Shown one piece after another: positions 28,694 through 38,621 of a stretch of DNA of 64,000 nt. The notes under the pieces are model-generated. The model was not told the origin of the DNA, ran no database searches, and was given only the letters and a program-made list of their open reading frames with translations. Numbering within the stretch: the first letter of the stretch is position 1; the number at the start of each line of letters is the position of its first letter. The DNA comes from Paraburkholderia sp. SOS3 (GTDB taxonomy: Bacteria; Pseudomonadota; Gammaproteobacteria; Burkholderiales; Burkholderiaceae), in assembly GCF_001922345.1 (NCBI RefSeq), contig NZ_CP018812.1, forward strand, positions 1,364,001-1,428,000, given 5' to 3'. Both the position numbers and the translations under genes were made by a program.

Positions 28694-28797
28694 CTGAATT
28701 CTCCTTGCTTTTAGCGTGCTGTCGAAGGGATCGATCTGATTTTAGCCATCCTTTGCAAAGCATGTGACGGGCGCGAGGCAAGGCCGAGCCTATTGGG

Positions 28798-29571
28798 CTA
28801 CGCGGTGCGCAAGGCCAGTCTTACGAGCAGATCGGCAAGCAGATCGGGGTCCAGCACCATCGCGTCATGGCCGGACGCGAGCTCTTCCCAATGCCAGCCC
28901 TCCAGCGAACGGACCCACGCGCGGACCGGGGCGAGCGTGTCGTATGAAGGCTGCGTGCAATGCACGTAGGTGCAAGGCAGGCCATTGCCGATCGGGTTGC
29001 GCAGCGTAAGCGGCGTGCGGTAGGTGGCGAGCGGATGCGGTGTCACGCGGCGGCGAACCCAGGCGGCGCGTGGGTGATCGTCGGGTATGCCCATCGCGCT
29101 GAGCGTCGGCGGCTGCATTTCGAGCGGCCGGCCGCTCTCCTCGATCCTGGCCATCCGCTCTTCGACGATATGGCGCGGCAGGATATCCATCGCCGTCTTG
29201 CCGCTTTCGACCAGCAGACTGTCGAGAAACACGAGCGAGCGCAGTGCGCCGGGGCGGCGGTCGGCTACACCCGAAGCGACGAGTCCGCCGTAACTGTGGC
29301 CGACGAGCACGACGTCTTCCAGTTCTTCCGCTTCGAGCAGGTTTTCGATGTCGGTGATCGGCACGTCTAGCGAAGTCACTGCGTTCAACAGATGGCGACG
29401 TTCACCCTGACCTGTCAGCGTCGGGGTAAAGACGCGATGCCCTTGCGCGCGCAATGCGTCGGCGACGAATCGCCAGCACCAGCCGCCATGCGATGCGCCG
29501 TGGATCAGCACAAACGTGTGACTCTGTTCAGGTTCGGACTGCGTATGCGATGACGGCAGGGCGGTACTCAT
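28798..29571 (-). CDS. Alpha/beta-fold esterase/hydrolase
   Basis: A 257-residue alpha/beta hydrolase from the ATG at 29571; the open frame runs on to 29712 without family sequence. 'FVLIHGASHGGWCWRFV' gives the oxyanion loop, GHSYGG the nucleophile (Ser93), and 'LASGHDAMVLDPD' the general-base His. The pattern matches the methyl-esterase/hydroxynitrile-lyase-like group often annotated as 'alpha/beta fold hydrolase' in soil bacteria. The substrate is unknown. The gene lies leftward, upstream of the SDR gene at 27953, and could share a transcript with it (104-base gap). Confidence 0.85.
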   Translation of the reverse strand: MSTALPSSHTQSEPEQSHTFVLIHGASHGGWCWRFVADALRAQGHRVFTPTLTGQGERRHLLNAVTSLDVPITDIENLLEAEELEDVVLVGHSYGGLVASGVADRRPGALRSLVFLDSLLVESGKTAMDILPRHIVEERMARIEESGRPLEMQPPTLSAMGIPDDHPRAAWVRRRVTPHPLATYRTPLTLRNPIGNGLPCTYVHCTQPSYDTLAPVRAWVRSLEGWHWEELASGHDAMVLDPDLLADLLVRLALRTA

Positions 29572-29807
29572 CGTGGGTCTCCGTTCGTCGACAGTTGTTC
29601 TGGCGGACGGGGCGCCTCGCGCGGGGTCCGTTTCGCCGATGCCGCTTCGTATAGTAAACACTGCAGCGGCAATTGCGATAGGTGCAAGGCGCGCGCTTCG
29701 CGACAAACGCACCTTGCACGGCGCTATGATGCTCAGTCGGTTGCCTTGACGGATGCAACGTTGGGCCGATTGCGCGTCGCAGCGCTTCGCTAAAGGAGGT
29801 TACGCTT

Positions 29808-30509
29808 ATGAACACCCTGCAAGGAACAATTGTTGCCGTGACGGGCGCATTCGGAGCGCTTGGCCTCGTCACGGCGCGTGTACTGGCGCAGCGCGGCGCG
29901 CAAGTCGCGCTGCTCGGCCGCGGCGCGGCGCCGGCTACGTTGCCTCGCGAACTGGCGCACGCATGTGTCGTCGATCATGTCGACCTCACCGATCCGCAGG
30001 CAGCGGAAGTTGCGGTTGCAACGATCGTTGGGCGCTTCGGTGCGCTTAATGCGCTTGTCAATGTGGCCGGCGGATTCCGCTGGGAGACGATTGCCGGCGG
30101 CAGCGCGGACAGTTGGGACCAACTGTTCGATTCGAATGTAAAAACGGCGCTCAACGCATCGAAAGCAGCGCTTGCGCAGCTGACTGCCGGCGGCGCTGGA
30201 CGCATCGTCAACCTCGGCGCGTTGGCCGCGTTGAAAGCCGGCACCGGTATGGGCGCGTATACAGCGTCGAAATCCGCGGTGATGCGCTTGACCGAAGCGC
30301 TCGCCGACGAGTTGAAGGACAAGGGCGTCACCGTCAATGCGATCCTGCCTTCGATTATCGACACGCCGCAAAACCGCGCCGATATGCCCGAGGCCGATTT
30401 CGCACGGTGGGTCACGCCCGAGCAGATTGCGGGCGTGATTGCGTTTCTGTTGTCGCAGGACGCGCAATGCGTGACCGGGGCGTTGATTCCGGTTGCAGGG
30501 CGCGTCTGA
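29808..30509 (+). CDS. SDR-family protein with atypical active site
   Basis: A 233-residue SDR. The cofactor loop is TGAFGALG, the NNAG motif reads NVAG, and the Tyr-Lys pair is kept in AYTASK. The residue 13 positions before the tyrosine, normally the catalytic serine, is alanine (segment NLGALAALKAGTGMGAY). AAAGGAGG precedes the ATG. It converges with tssM, whose stop lies 33 bases away, so this is the last chromosomal gene before the T6SS locus. The function is unknown. Confidence 0.83.
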   Translation: MNTLQGTIVAVTGAFGALGLVTARVLAQRGAQVALLGRGAAPATLPRELAHACVVDHVDLTDPQAAEVAVATIVGRFGALNALVNVAGGFRWETIAGGSADSWDQLFDSNVKTALNASKAALAQLTAGGAGRIVNLGALAALKAGTGMGAYTASKSAVMRLTEALADELKDKGVTVNAILPSIIDTPQNRADMPEADFARWVTPEQIAGVIAFLLSQDAQCVTGALIPVAGRV

Positions 30510-30541
30510 TTCGCGGGTTGCCGCACGCATCAATGCTTCGG

Positions 30542-33500
30542 TCATAGGCCAGACGAGCCGGCCGCTGACGGTGAGGGCGCTGCGGAGGCTATCGCGGGAG
30601 GCAACCCCGGTGGCGGTCCGCTATCGGGCAGACTGAACACCGGCATCGAGCTGGGACAGCGGAAGGTGGCGAGCACATCGCTAGTCAGGGGATTGGCGAC
30701 GCTGCCCGCACTGGCGAGGTCGAGTACCGCCTTACGTCCGTCGAAGTCGAACGCGACGCGGGTGCGGCCCGGCGTTGCCGTCTGAACGATCTGACCTTTG
30801 CGTAGCAGCCGCATCAGTGCCCATGGCCCATCCGTTGCGACTGTCGACGTGTCGACCCGGATGCGAGGGCTTGCAGTGAGTTCGGCATGTACGCCACCGC
30901 GCGGCCCGGGCCAATTTACCGGAAAGGGCGAGACGGGGCCATGCTGGTACTGCAAGCTCTGACCGTCGATATCGACTGCGAGCTTTGTCACGGTCGGATC
31001 GAGTTCGGCCACGCGAATCTCTGTCTTCCACTGCAACTGCTTGCCCTGATCGCCGAAAAAAATTTCACGAATGTGCTTCGCATGCTGAAACGGTTCGAGA
31101 TCCGGGCCTTGCACCGCTTCGGTCGCACCGGGCAATGTCCGGTATCTCCAGGGCCGGGTCGATGTATCCACGAACGGCGCGAGGTTCTTTGTGAAGAAAT
31201 CGTCGATCAGACCTCCCTGCGCGAACACTCGGGTGAAGTCGTCGATGCTGACGTCACGCGGACTGTCTGGTGCGAAAGGGTAGTTGCCCTCGACCGTCAA
31301 GCGGCAGGAATCGCTGACGACGGCCTGCATCTGGCGCGAGAGCAATTGACCGATTCCCTGGTTGACCTCGCGTGAGCCTTGGCTCGATAGGGCGAGCAGC
31401 ACATGGCGGAACGGCGCGGGCATCGTGCTCGCGGCCATTTTCAGCTTCGCCGCGGCGTCGCTTGCGGGTGGCATGCTGTTGTTGGCGATCGCGTTATCGG
31501 CAACCGTCAGCGCGGTGTAGTACTCGTTGAGGAGGCTCGTGATTCCGTCGAGCCCAGTCTTGCCTGCTTGTGCATTTGCCGACGGGTCACTGCTGGCCGA
31601 TGTATCGGCACTGCCGGTTACGATCTCACGCAGCGCGGCGAAGCGGCTGTCGACCAGTTCACGCTCGACGCGTTCTTCAGGGCGGATGCCAAGAGGTTCG
31701 CCTGCATTTCCGGCAATCTGATTCGCGGCTTTCTGCAATAGCGACCTGTCGCCGGTTCCCGCTACTTGCGTGAGTGCCGTTTCATGCACGGCCGCTCGGG
31801 CGAGTCGCGCCAGTGGAGAATCAGGCGCGGCGAACTGACGAAGCACCTGCAGATTGAATGCAAGGCTGGTTCCCGAAATCGTGCGTATGTCGGCGAGGAA
31901 TGCATCCCATCGCTGCGCGTATTCAGTCAGATATAACCGGCGGATCGCCTCGGTTAGCGGATCGTCGGCTTCCGCTATCCCGTTTGCGATTTCAGCCGTT
32001 TTTTTTTGAATTCCATCGGACACGCCCGCGAGATATGAACGGCCCATGACCCATGCATCGTCGTCGCGTGCGGCGCTCACGAATTCCGTCAGACGTTTGT
32101 CGAACAGGTTGCGGTAGCCGTCGAAGGTAAACAGGCCGGGTATGCCGCGCGACAGCGGAGCGCCACTGGCCCGTGTGAAGACCGTGCCTGCCTGCGGGCC
32201 GACGGCGCGCAGCAGCGTGAACTCGTCAGGCGCCCCTTTTTCGATATCCGCCTTGGCGCGATCATAAAGGCGCTGTGTCGCATTGCTCGAATCGAGAAAG
32301 CTTCGTGCCTGCTGGATCAGCGAGTCGTTGCGGATCAGCGGCGATTGCACCACGCGTTCGCCCGAGAAAAGCTGCTCGACATGCTCGACCATCGACGCGC
32401 GTCCGCCAAAGATCGCCGCGCTGTCGTTTCTCGCCCAGTCGTCGAGTACCCATATCCTGATCTCGGCCGCGTTGAATTTCGTCCGGTCCGCCGTGCCGGC
32501 GTTCAACATCAGGTAGATGCGCAATGCATCGTAGGTCGCTTTCGGATCGCGGTCCGCGATCGACTGTGCGATGACATCTTCGAGGCGGTGGACGATGGTC
32601 GGCAGCAGCAGGTTATCTTCGAGAGCGCGGTAGGTCTTGCGACTGGCGTCGATGACGCCGGAAGCGCTGTACAGACCGTAACGGAAGCGGCTTTCCGGAG
32701 CGGACAGGTCGAGACCGGTCCACGTCGGCAGATACCGTGCTTCGCTTAGCGTGTCCGGAATCGCATCGGGTTTTGGATCGCGGTAAAGCTGCGCGGTTTT
32801 CGTCGCCAGTGCTTGAGTCTTGCGCGCCGTGGCATTGAGATAATCGCTGTTATTACCGAAGCTCGTGTGCAAGCCCAATGCCAGCCAGCCGGACAGCAAC
32901 AGAACGAGCGAATGCCCGAGCAGCCGTACGAGGCGAAAGCGATATTCCCAGCGCAGATTCGGGCGCACCAGGTTCGCCTCCCTGAAGACAACGGCGGAAA
33001 ACAGATCGCGCAGGAAATAGCTATGGTTGCCGGCCGGTTGGATCGAGCCTGCTTCGTTCGCAGGCGTTTCTTGTTTCGCGAGACGCTGCACGATGGTGAG
33101 CGGCTCGGCGACGACATTCGGGCCGCCCTGCAAAGCGCTGGTCAGATACACGCCGCGCAGCGGAGCACGGTGCTCGGTGTCGTCGTAACGCGAATCGACA
33201 AACAGTTGCGCGAGCGTGTCGACCAGTGAATGGCTGAATTCGGAGAACGCTTCGGGCAGCGTGACAAGGCGCCGGCGGCGGTCGACGTCGTATTCGTCTT
33301 CAAGGCGCGTGTTGACGCCACTTGCGAGACGCGAGGCAAGTTGCCTCAATTCGCCGGCGCAACGCGCGGCGAGGTCGGTCCGTGCGCCAGCGTTCGTGAG
33401 CGGCAACGTGAAGCCCCACATCTGCGCGCGATGTTCTTCCGTCAGCGATTCGAAGTAGTCGGCAAAGCCTGGTAGCCTGTCCATCTGCGTGACCACGACG

Positions 33501-34564
33501 TAGACCGGGAAGCGGACGCCCAGCTTCGTGCGCAGTTCGGTCAGCCGGTCGCGTAACGCGTCGGCTTGCGCTGCGCGCAACGTCGGATCGCGCGCGCTCA
33601 GCACCTCGACGCTGATGGCGAGCAGCGCGCCATTGATCGGGGCGCGCGGACGACGGCGGCGCAGCAGGTCGAGGAAGCCATACCATTCGTCCTGATCGAC
33701 GCGCCGACGCCAGTCGGCTTCGCTCTTTATACGGACCGTACCTACGCGCGAAGGGCTGTCTTTCGTGTCGATGGCGTCACGCTGGCCGGCGGGCGGAGCC
33801 AGGTCGTAGGCCGAGCGGCCGTGAAGCGTGTAGTAGCCTGCCGTATCGATCAGCACCGCATCGTTCGTTAGCCACCAGTCCACATCCTTCGTACTGGGCG
33901 AAGAGCCGGCCGCACGCGACGCGGATGTGCCGCCGGGAAACGCCAGACCTGCGTTCAGCAGAGCGCTCGTCTTGCCCGATGCGGGTGCACCGAGGGTGAC
34001 GTACCACGGCAACTCGTACAGATATCGTGTGTTCTGGAAGAGCCGCCCCATGCCTCGAGCGCCGTAACGCATGGATTTGAGACGGGCCAGCACCGTATTG
34101 AAGCGTGTCTCGATGTCCCTTACGCGTTCGGCCGCGGGCGATGGCTGCCGTTGCGTACCGAATGCGAGCGCCTTCTTCAAGAATTCCCCGTCGCTTCGCA
34201 TTCTCTGCATGATCCGGTACACGGCATACACCGCGAAAAGCCCGATGACGACGGCGATCGCAATAACGCGTGCCGCGACCGGAGCGAACGGTACGGCTTG
34301 TCCGAAACTCACCAATGGCGCCGCATACCAGATCAGCAAACACAGCAGCACGCCGAACACGATAGCGGGCGACCATTCTTTGAGCCAGAACAATACGACA
34401 ACGAGCAGCAGCGCGATCACGAGGATCCGCATGCCGATCGCCGCGAGCGGTTTGAGACCGCCGAACGCGACGTAAGGCCCGAGAAACCAGACCAGCATTC
34501 CGAGAATGACGATCGCGAGCAACGCAAGGAATGAGCGCGATACCAGAAACGACAACTTCTTCAT
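30542..34564 (-). CDS. tssM: T6SS membrane-complex protein TssM (IcmF)
   Basis: A 1340-residue inner-membrane protein, at the long end for the family. N-terminal membrane segments lie at about 11-30, 46-60, 66-85 and 100-118. The cytoplasmic NTPase-like domain has a complete Walker A, GAPASGKT (192-199). A large periplasmic part follows another membrane segment near 545-565 (VLLLSGWLALGL). With TssL and TssJ it forms the envelope-spanning channel. It is last in the leftward operon, 29 bases after tssL. Confidence 0.96.
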   Translation of the reverse strand: MKKLSFLVSRSFLALLAIVILGMLVWFLGPYVAFGGLKPLAAIGMRILVIALLLVVVLFWLKEWSPAIVFGVLLCLLIWYAAPLVSFGQAVPFAPVAARVIAIAVVIGLFAVYAVYRIMQRMRSDGEFLKKALAFGTQRQPSPAAERVRDIETRFNTVLARLKSMRYGARGMGRLFQNTRYLYELPWYVTLGAPASGKTSALLNAGLAFPGGTSASRAAGSSPSTKDVDWWLTNDAVLIDTAGYYTLHGRSAYDLAPPAGQRDAIDTKDSPSRVGTVRIKSEADWRRRVDQDEWYGFLDLLRRRRPRAPINGALLAISVEVLSARDPTLRAAQADALRDRLTELRTKLGVRFPVYVVVTQMDRLPGFADYFESLTEEHRAQMWGFTLPLTNAGARTDLAARCAGELRQLASRLASGVNTRLEDEYDVDRRRRLVTLPEAFSEFSHSLVDTLAQLFVDSRYDDTEHRAPLRGVYLTSALQGGPNVVAEPLTIVQRLAKQETPANEAGSIQPAGNHSYFLRDLFSAVVFREANLVRPNLRWEYRFRLVRLLGHSLVLLLSGWLALGLHTSFGNNSDYLNATARKTQALATKTAQLYRDPKPDAIPDTLSEARYLPTWTGLDLSAPESRFRYGLYSASGVIDASRKTYRALEDNLLLPTIVHRLEDVIAQSIADRDPKATYDALRIYLMLNAGTADRTKFNAAEIRIWVLDDWARNDSAAIFGGRASMVEHVEQLFSGERVVQSPLIRNDSLIQQARSFLDSSNATQRLYDRAKADIEKGAPDEFTLLRAVGPQAGTVFTRASGAPLSRGIPGLFTFDGYRNLFDKRLTEFVSAARDDDAWVMGRSYLAGVSDGIQKKTAEIANGIAEADDPLTEAIRRLYLTEYAQRWDAFLADIRTISGTSLAFNLQVLRQFAAPDSPLARLARAAVHETALTQVAGTGDRSLLQKAANQIAGNAGEPLGIRPEERVERELVDSRFAALREIVTGSADTSASSDPSANAQAGKTGLDGITSLLNEYYTALTVADNAIANNSMPPASDAAAKLKMAASTMPAPFRHVLLALSSQGSREVNQGIGQLLSRQMQAVVSDSCRLTVEGNYPFAPDSPRDVSIDDFTRVFAQGGLIDDFFTKNLAPFVDTSTRPWRYRTLPGATEAVQGPDLEPFQHAKHIREIFFGDQGKQLQWKTEIRVAELDPTVTKLAVDIDGQSLQYQHGPVSPFPVNWPGPRGGVHAELTASPRIRVDTSTVATDGPWALMRLLRKGQIVQTATPGRTRVAFDFDGRKAVLDLASAGSVANPLTSDVLATFRCPSSMPVFSLPDSGPPPGLPPAIASAAPSPSAAGSSGL

Positions 34565-34593
34565 CGTTGAATCCAGACGGAAAGGGTGGCGGG

Positions 34594-35913
34594 TCAGCGC
34601 GTGACCGTGATTTCGACGCGGCGGTTCTGTGCGCGGCCCTGCGCCGTGCCGTTATCGCCGATAGGGTTTGCCTCTCCCATGCCGACGGCCTCGAGCCGCG
34701 CCGCCGGCACGCCGGCTGCCTGCAGCATTTGCATGACCTGGGTTGCGCGTTCTTCGGAAAGCGCATTGTTCGATGTGAACTGGCGGCTTCTGATCGGCAC
34801 GTTATCGGTGTAGCCCGTCACCGTCACCTTGCCGGGTACCTTGACGATTTCGCTCGCAATCTTTGCGATCAACGGCGCCATCGATGCGCGCACGCTCGCG
34901 GCGCCGGGCGGAAACATCGCGTCGCCGCGAAACGTCACCGAGCTGTGACTCGGGTCTTCATCGACCATGACTGTATTGGTGGCGATCTCGTTCTTGAGTA
35001 GATCCTTGAGATGCGGAAGTCGCGGAGCAGGGGGTGGCGACATAAGACCGATGTCGATGATCTGCTTTTCGATAGCTGAGCTGCGATCGAGCAGGTGGTA
35101 TTTGAACCAGCCGAACAGACCGAGCAGAACCAGCGCCAATACGGTGAACGTGACCATGACCGGAAATTCGTAGACGGACATCCGCTTTCCCCGTGCGTCG
35201 GACGCCACATGGGGCGAAAGCGCGATCGGCACCAGGCCGCGGCGTGCCTGAATTTCGTTGTAGAGCCGTTGGCGTACCGCATCGTGCTTGCGGTGACCGT
35301 CGGCTTCATGGCGGTAGCGGCCCATGAAACCGAGACTGAGGATGCGGTATATCACCTCGAGCAGGTCGAGATGTTCGTGCGGCTCGCTCATCAATCGGCC
35401 GATCAGCAGGTAAACCTTGTCGCCGCCTTGCCGGTCTTCGTGAAACTCGGTAGCGAGGCCCTTGCTCATCCATTCCACGCCGGTTTCGCGTTTGCCCCAG
35501 GCCGTCTGCGTGGCGGCATCGTCGAGCGCGGTACACAGACAGTAGCGCGCGCCGATCATATGGTCCCGACGGATCTTGACCTGTTCGCATAGCCGCTGGA
35601 AAACGCGGATCTCCTGCTTGAGCAGTTCATGCAGTCGGGCGACGTTCGTCAGGCTCAGTTCGTTCGGCATGTCGGCGAGCGCGCGCAATAACGGACGTGA
35701 TGCTTCGAGCAATCGATTGGGCGCCGCTTCGACACCGCGGAGACGGGCCAGTTGCGGTTCGCCGGCCGGGGTGTCCGGGGCCGGCTCGAACGGCTTTTCC
35801 GGCTGCGCGGCGGCGGGCCGCTCGCCGAAGGAGCGTTGCTTTTCATCCTGCTTTTCGCGACTGGCGTCCGGCAAGCCTGTGTTGAACGTGGGCAGTCCTG
35901 CTTCTGCAGTCAC
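34594..35913 (-). CDS. tssL: T6SS membrane-complex protein TssL with OmpA-like domain
   Basis: 439 residues. After a charged, disordered start (1-60), residues 65-265 are the DotU/IcmH cytoplasmic domain ('GARYCLCTALDDAATQTAWG', 'LLEVIYRILSLGFMGRY'). A single membrane helix (about 250-270, VMVTFTVLALVLLGLF) is followed by a periplasmic OmpA-like peptidoglycan-binding domain ('VTGYTDNVPI', 'NNALSEERATQVM', 'GRAQNRRVEI'). This is the 'evolved' TssL that anchors the complex to the cell wall itself, so no separate TagL is needed. It lies between tssK and tssM. Confidence 0.96.
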   Translation of the reverse strand: MTAEAGLPTFNTGLPDASREKQDEKQRSFGERPAAAQPEKPFEPAPDTPAGEPQLARLRGVEAAPNRLLEASRPLLRALADMPNELSLTNVARLHELLKQEIRVFQRLCEQVKIRRDHMIGARYCLCTALDDAATQTAWGKRETGVEWMSKGLATEFHEDRQGGDKVYLLIGRLMSEPHEHLDLLEVIYRILSLGFMGRYRHEADGHRKHDAVRQRLYNEIQARRGLVPIALSPHVASDARGKRMSVYEFPVMVTFTVLALVLLGLFGWFKYHLLDRSSAIEKQIIDIGLMSPPPAPRLPHLKDLLKNEIATNTVMVDEDPSHSSVTFRGDAMFPPGAASVRASMAPLIAKIASEIVKVPGKVTVTGYTDNVPIRSRQFTSNNALSEERATQVMQMLQAAGVPAARLEAVGMGEANPIGDNGTAQGRAQNRRVEITVTR

Positions 35914-35987
35914 TGTGATCTCCTGATGTCATGATGAGCCCGCTTGCCGCGACCGGCGCGCGGGGCGTGGTTTCCGCGCATGCCCCG

Positions 35988-37334
35988 TTATCCGCGCACG
36001 CCCCACAATTCCAGCTTCAATCCGGGGAAATCGCCCGCCACGTGCAATGCAATCCCGCCGTGCTGTGCGACCGCTTCCCATAGCGCCCCGGTTTGCGAAA
36101 GCTCGTAGTACACATATCCGGCGTTGAACGGAATCTGTCGCGGCGGCACCGGCAACGCCTGAAGCGCAATGCCGGGCAGATGCGAGCGGACCAGGTCGGG
36201 CAACCGTTCCGACGGTCCCATCTTCGCTTGCGTGGCGAACTGCTGAACGAGAGCATCGGCGGGCATCTGGGCGCAGACAGCCAGAACCAGTGAATTGAAG
36301 CTGCGAATCTCGGCGGGATCGATTACCGCATTGCGCATGCCGTACCCGGCGTCGCCGAGAGGAATGCTTTGTGCGCTCCGTATCAGCACTGCGTTGAGCA
36401 GCCATTGCGCGTCGTCGATAACGGGTTTCAGGCAGATGTGCGGTTCGATGTGCTGATACGCCGGATGGCTATCGAGCGGCCGGCGCGTTTGGGGACGCAC
36501 ATAAGTCGAGAGCTCGCCGGTCATGCTGAGCAGCAGCGCGTACAAATCAGCGGGCGATGTCGTTGGAACCCGGCGCAGATGGTGCAGCAGGGGTTCGTAG
36601 CGGTTGAGTGTCTGCAATAGCAGATAGTCGGACACTTCGGCGACCGTGCCGGCTTGTCCGTCGCTGCCAGTGAGGCGCTTCGCCAGCGCGTCGGCGCGCA
36701 GCCGCGTCAGTTCATGAACGTTTGCCAGCCAGCTCTGCAGCAGCGCACTGGCGCCGTAGCCCGACACGGGAGGCACGAGCGCGTCGTCGAGTTCAATGCT
36801 GCCGTCCGCGCACAACGTCTTGACCCTGGTTAAAGGCAGCCCGATCCATCCCTCGGCCATCTCCTTTTTCGGAAGCAGTCGCAGGCGCAAATTGGACAGT
36901 TGAACCGATCTCGCTCCTTGACCGACGGAGTTCGTGTCGCGCACCTCGGTATCGAAGACGGCATAACGCGCGAGCGAATCGGGCGCGTTTTCGAATGTCG
37001 TTTCCTCGGCGTTCGGTGTGCGAATCGGTACAGCGAGATAGACGATCTGTTCGAGATGTTCGGGCCGGATTGTGAGCGGGGCGGGCGGCGGCGTGTCGCC
37101 TGGGCTATCGAAAGGCGTTCCATCGGCAAACACGCCGCTGGCGGATTTGACGACTATTTTGCCGAGTGCAAGCGCTTCATTGTCGATCGCAAAGGCGGAG
37201 AATCCGAAAAAGAATGGCGATAGCGGGACAGCGCGCTTATGCGCGAAATGCTCGAGGTAGCGTTCCTGCTGCTGAAAAAGTTGCGGGCGCAAGAAGAGCC
37301 CCTCGCTCCAGGTGACTTTGTTATGCCAGCTCAT
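35988..37334 (-). CDS. tssK: T6SS baseplate protein TssK
   Basis: 448 residues, the usual TssK size. The hallmark N-terminus 'VTWSEGLFLRPQLFQQQERYLE' is clear, as is the C-terminal receptor-binding-like domain ('YVYYELSQTGALWEAV'). TssK trimers link the baseplate (TssE, F, G) to the TssL/TssM membrane complex. The stop of tssJ lies nine bases before its start, so the two are co-translated or nearly so. Confidence 0.96.
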   Translation of the reverse strand: MSWHNKVTWSEGLFLRPQLFQQQERYLEHFAHKRAVPLSPFFFGFSAFAIDNEALALGKIVVKSASGVFADGTPFDSPGDTPPPAPLTIRPEHLEQIVYLAVPIRTPNAEETTFENAPDSLARYAVFDTEVRDTNSVGQGARSVQLSNLRLRLLPKKEMAEGWIGLPLTRVKTLCADGSIELDDALVPPVSGYGASALLQSWLANVHELTRLRADALAKRLTGSDGQAGTVAEVSDYLLLQTLNRYEPLLHHLRRVPTTSPADLYALLLSMTGELSTYVRPQTRRPLDSHPAYQHIEPHICLKPVIDDAQWLLNAVLIRSAQSIPLGDAGYGMRNAVIDPAEIRSFNSLVLAVCAQMPADALVQQFATQAKMGPSERLPDLVRSHLPGIALQALPVPPRQIPFNAGYVYYELSQTGALWEAVAQHGGIALHVAGDFPGLKLELWGVRG

Positions 37335-37343
37335 GCGTGTGGT

Positions 37344-37856
37344 TCACTTGTTCTGTGGTCGTGCGTCGGTGATGCGGATCGCACTGGTGTCGAGGTCGAT
37401 CGTCAGTTGCACTTTGGGCGTGCGGCGATACCATGCGGCCGACGGCGTGGCCGGCAGGGTCCACGTGGCGCGCCATATGGAGTTCGGCAGATCGCGGTAG
37501 GCCGCGAGCACGCCAAGCGTGGTGGTGGCCTCTGCTGCCTTGCGCCGGATTGTCTTGCTCTCGCCGGGCCGCAACTGGAACTGGTCACGCATGACGAGAT
37601 CGTCGGTGAGCACCGTTTTGTCTTTATCCTGCAGCGAGAAAAAATCGGCTTCCTCGAAGGTGTCGGCGTTTTTGAGTTCATAGATGCGTACGACGATCGG
37701 TGCCGCGCGCTTCTGGTCGTCCGGGTTGACGGTGGATGCGGCCTTTACCGACAGTTCGAGCTTGACCGGCTCATGGGCGGCTTCGGAACCGTTTCCAGCA
37801 CATGAAGCGAGTGTCAGAGCGCAGACGAGTGCGATGACGGGTTTTAACGGACGCAT
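37344..37856 (-). CDS. tssJ: T6SS outer-membrane lipoprotein TssJ
   Basis: 170 residues. A lipoprotein signal peptide with lipobox LASC places it at the outer membrane. The mature part is the TssJ transthyretin-like fold ('VVRIYELKNADTFEEADFFSL', 'LRPGESKTI'), which binds the TssM periplasmic tip. It is followed nine bases later by tssK and preceded by the hcp terminator hairpin. Confidence 0.94.
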   Translation of the reverse strand: MRPLKPVIALVCALTLASCAGNGSEAAHEPVKLELSVKAASTVNPDDQKRAAPIVVRIYELKNADTFEEADFFSLQDKDKTVLTDDLVMRDQFQLRPGESKTIRRKAAEATTTLGVLAAYRDLPNSIWRATWTLPATPSAAWYRRTPKVQLTIDLDTSAIRITDARPQNK

Positions 37857-37902
37857 CGGTAGTGAAGAGACAAGGGAGAAGCGCGTAAATTAAGGCATCT
37901 TA

Positions 37903-37928
37903 AAGATCCGGCACGTGCGCCGGATCTT
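37903..37928 (-). terminator. Hairpin downstream of hcp
   Basis: A perfect 10-bp stem (37903-37912 with 37919-37928, loop of six) begins 16 bases after the hcp stop codon on the minus strand and is followed by TTTAAG. The T-run is short, so it may be a partial terminator or 3' stabiliser that lets hcp be made in excess of tssJKLM. Confidence 0.7.
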
Positions 37929-37943
37929 CGAGGGCAGGCGTGG

Positions 37944-38426
37944 TCAGGCTTCCTTGTTGAGCTTGATGTCGTAACCGGCTGTCACGGCGCCGCCGCTGCC
38001 GCCCTGGGCGTTCTGCACCACGTATTCCTGTTTGACCTTTGCGAACGAAAGGCGTACGTGCTCGCGAATGCCGTTATCGGCGTTATTGCCGGATGGATGA
38101 ACCTGCGTGACGATTACATCGTTCATCGTGATCTTGAGGTACTCGAGCGGATTGCCCCCGGCTTTGCGCACGGTCAGCACGGCCTGATCGATGTGCTTGC
38201 CGGTCAGGCAATATTTCATGAGGTTCGGACTTGCGCGGTCGACCAGGTGTTCGAATGCCAGATCTTCGACGGTCGCCTTGCCGGCGCCGCCTCCGGAGCC
38301 CGCATGCATGCTCGATTGCTGCAGGATTTGCCATCCCCAGCTCGACACCTCGATTTCGTTCTTGTGGGCCGAGTCCTGCGATTCGCCATCGATGCCGTTG
38401 ATCTTGATGAAAATGTCTTGTGCCAT
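37944..38426 (-). CDS. hcp: T6SS tube protein Hcp (TssD)
   Basis: 160 residues from the ATG at 38426, where the sequence becomes Hcp-like (MAQDIFIKINGIDGESQDSAH). The body shows 'EIEVSSWGWQILQQSS', 'FEHLVDRASPNLMKYCLTGKHI' and 'YLKITMNDVIVTQVHPSG', all typical of the hexameric inner-tube protein. It has no C-terminal effector extension. It sits after the effector/immunity pair and before tssJ. Its own promoter may lie in the 195-base gap to the right. Confidence 0.95.
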   Translation of the reverse strand: MAQDIFIKINGIDGESQDSAHKNEIEVSSWGWQILQQSSMHAGSGGGAGKATVEDLAFEHLVDRASPNLMKYCLTGKHIDQAVLTVRKAGGNPLEYLKITMNDVIVTQVHPSGNNADNGIREHVRLSFAKVKQEYVVQNAQGGSGGAVTAGYDIKLNKEA

Positions 38427-38621
38427 TTGAAACTCCGTTTTCGAATGAAACCTCTGATTCACGTACTGCTTTCTCAAGCTTCTGATTTCCGCATTCAACG
38501 CCTCGCGGAGGGTTGTCGAGCCGCTACTCGCACGGATGTCATCGATGCGCCATTGCTTGCTTGTCCAGACAAGGTGACGTGCCCCGCAAGGTCGCCGCCC
38601 CGATACGGTCGCGGTCCATTG

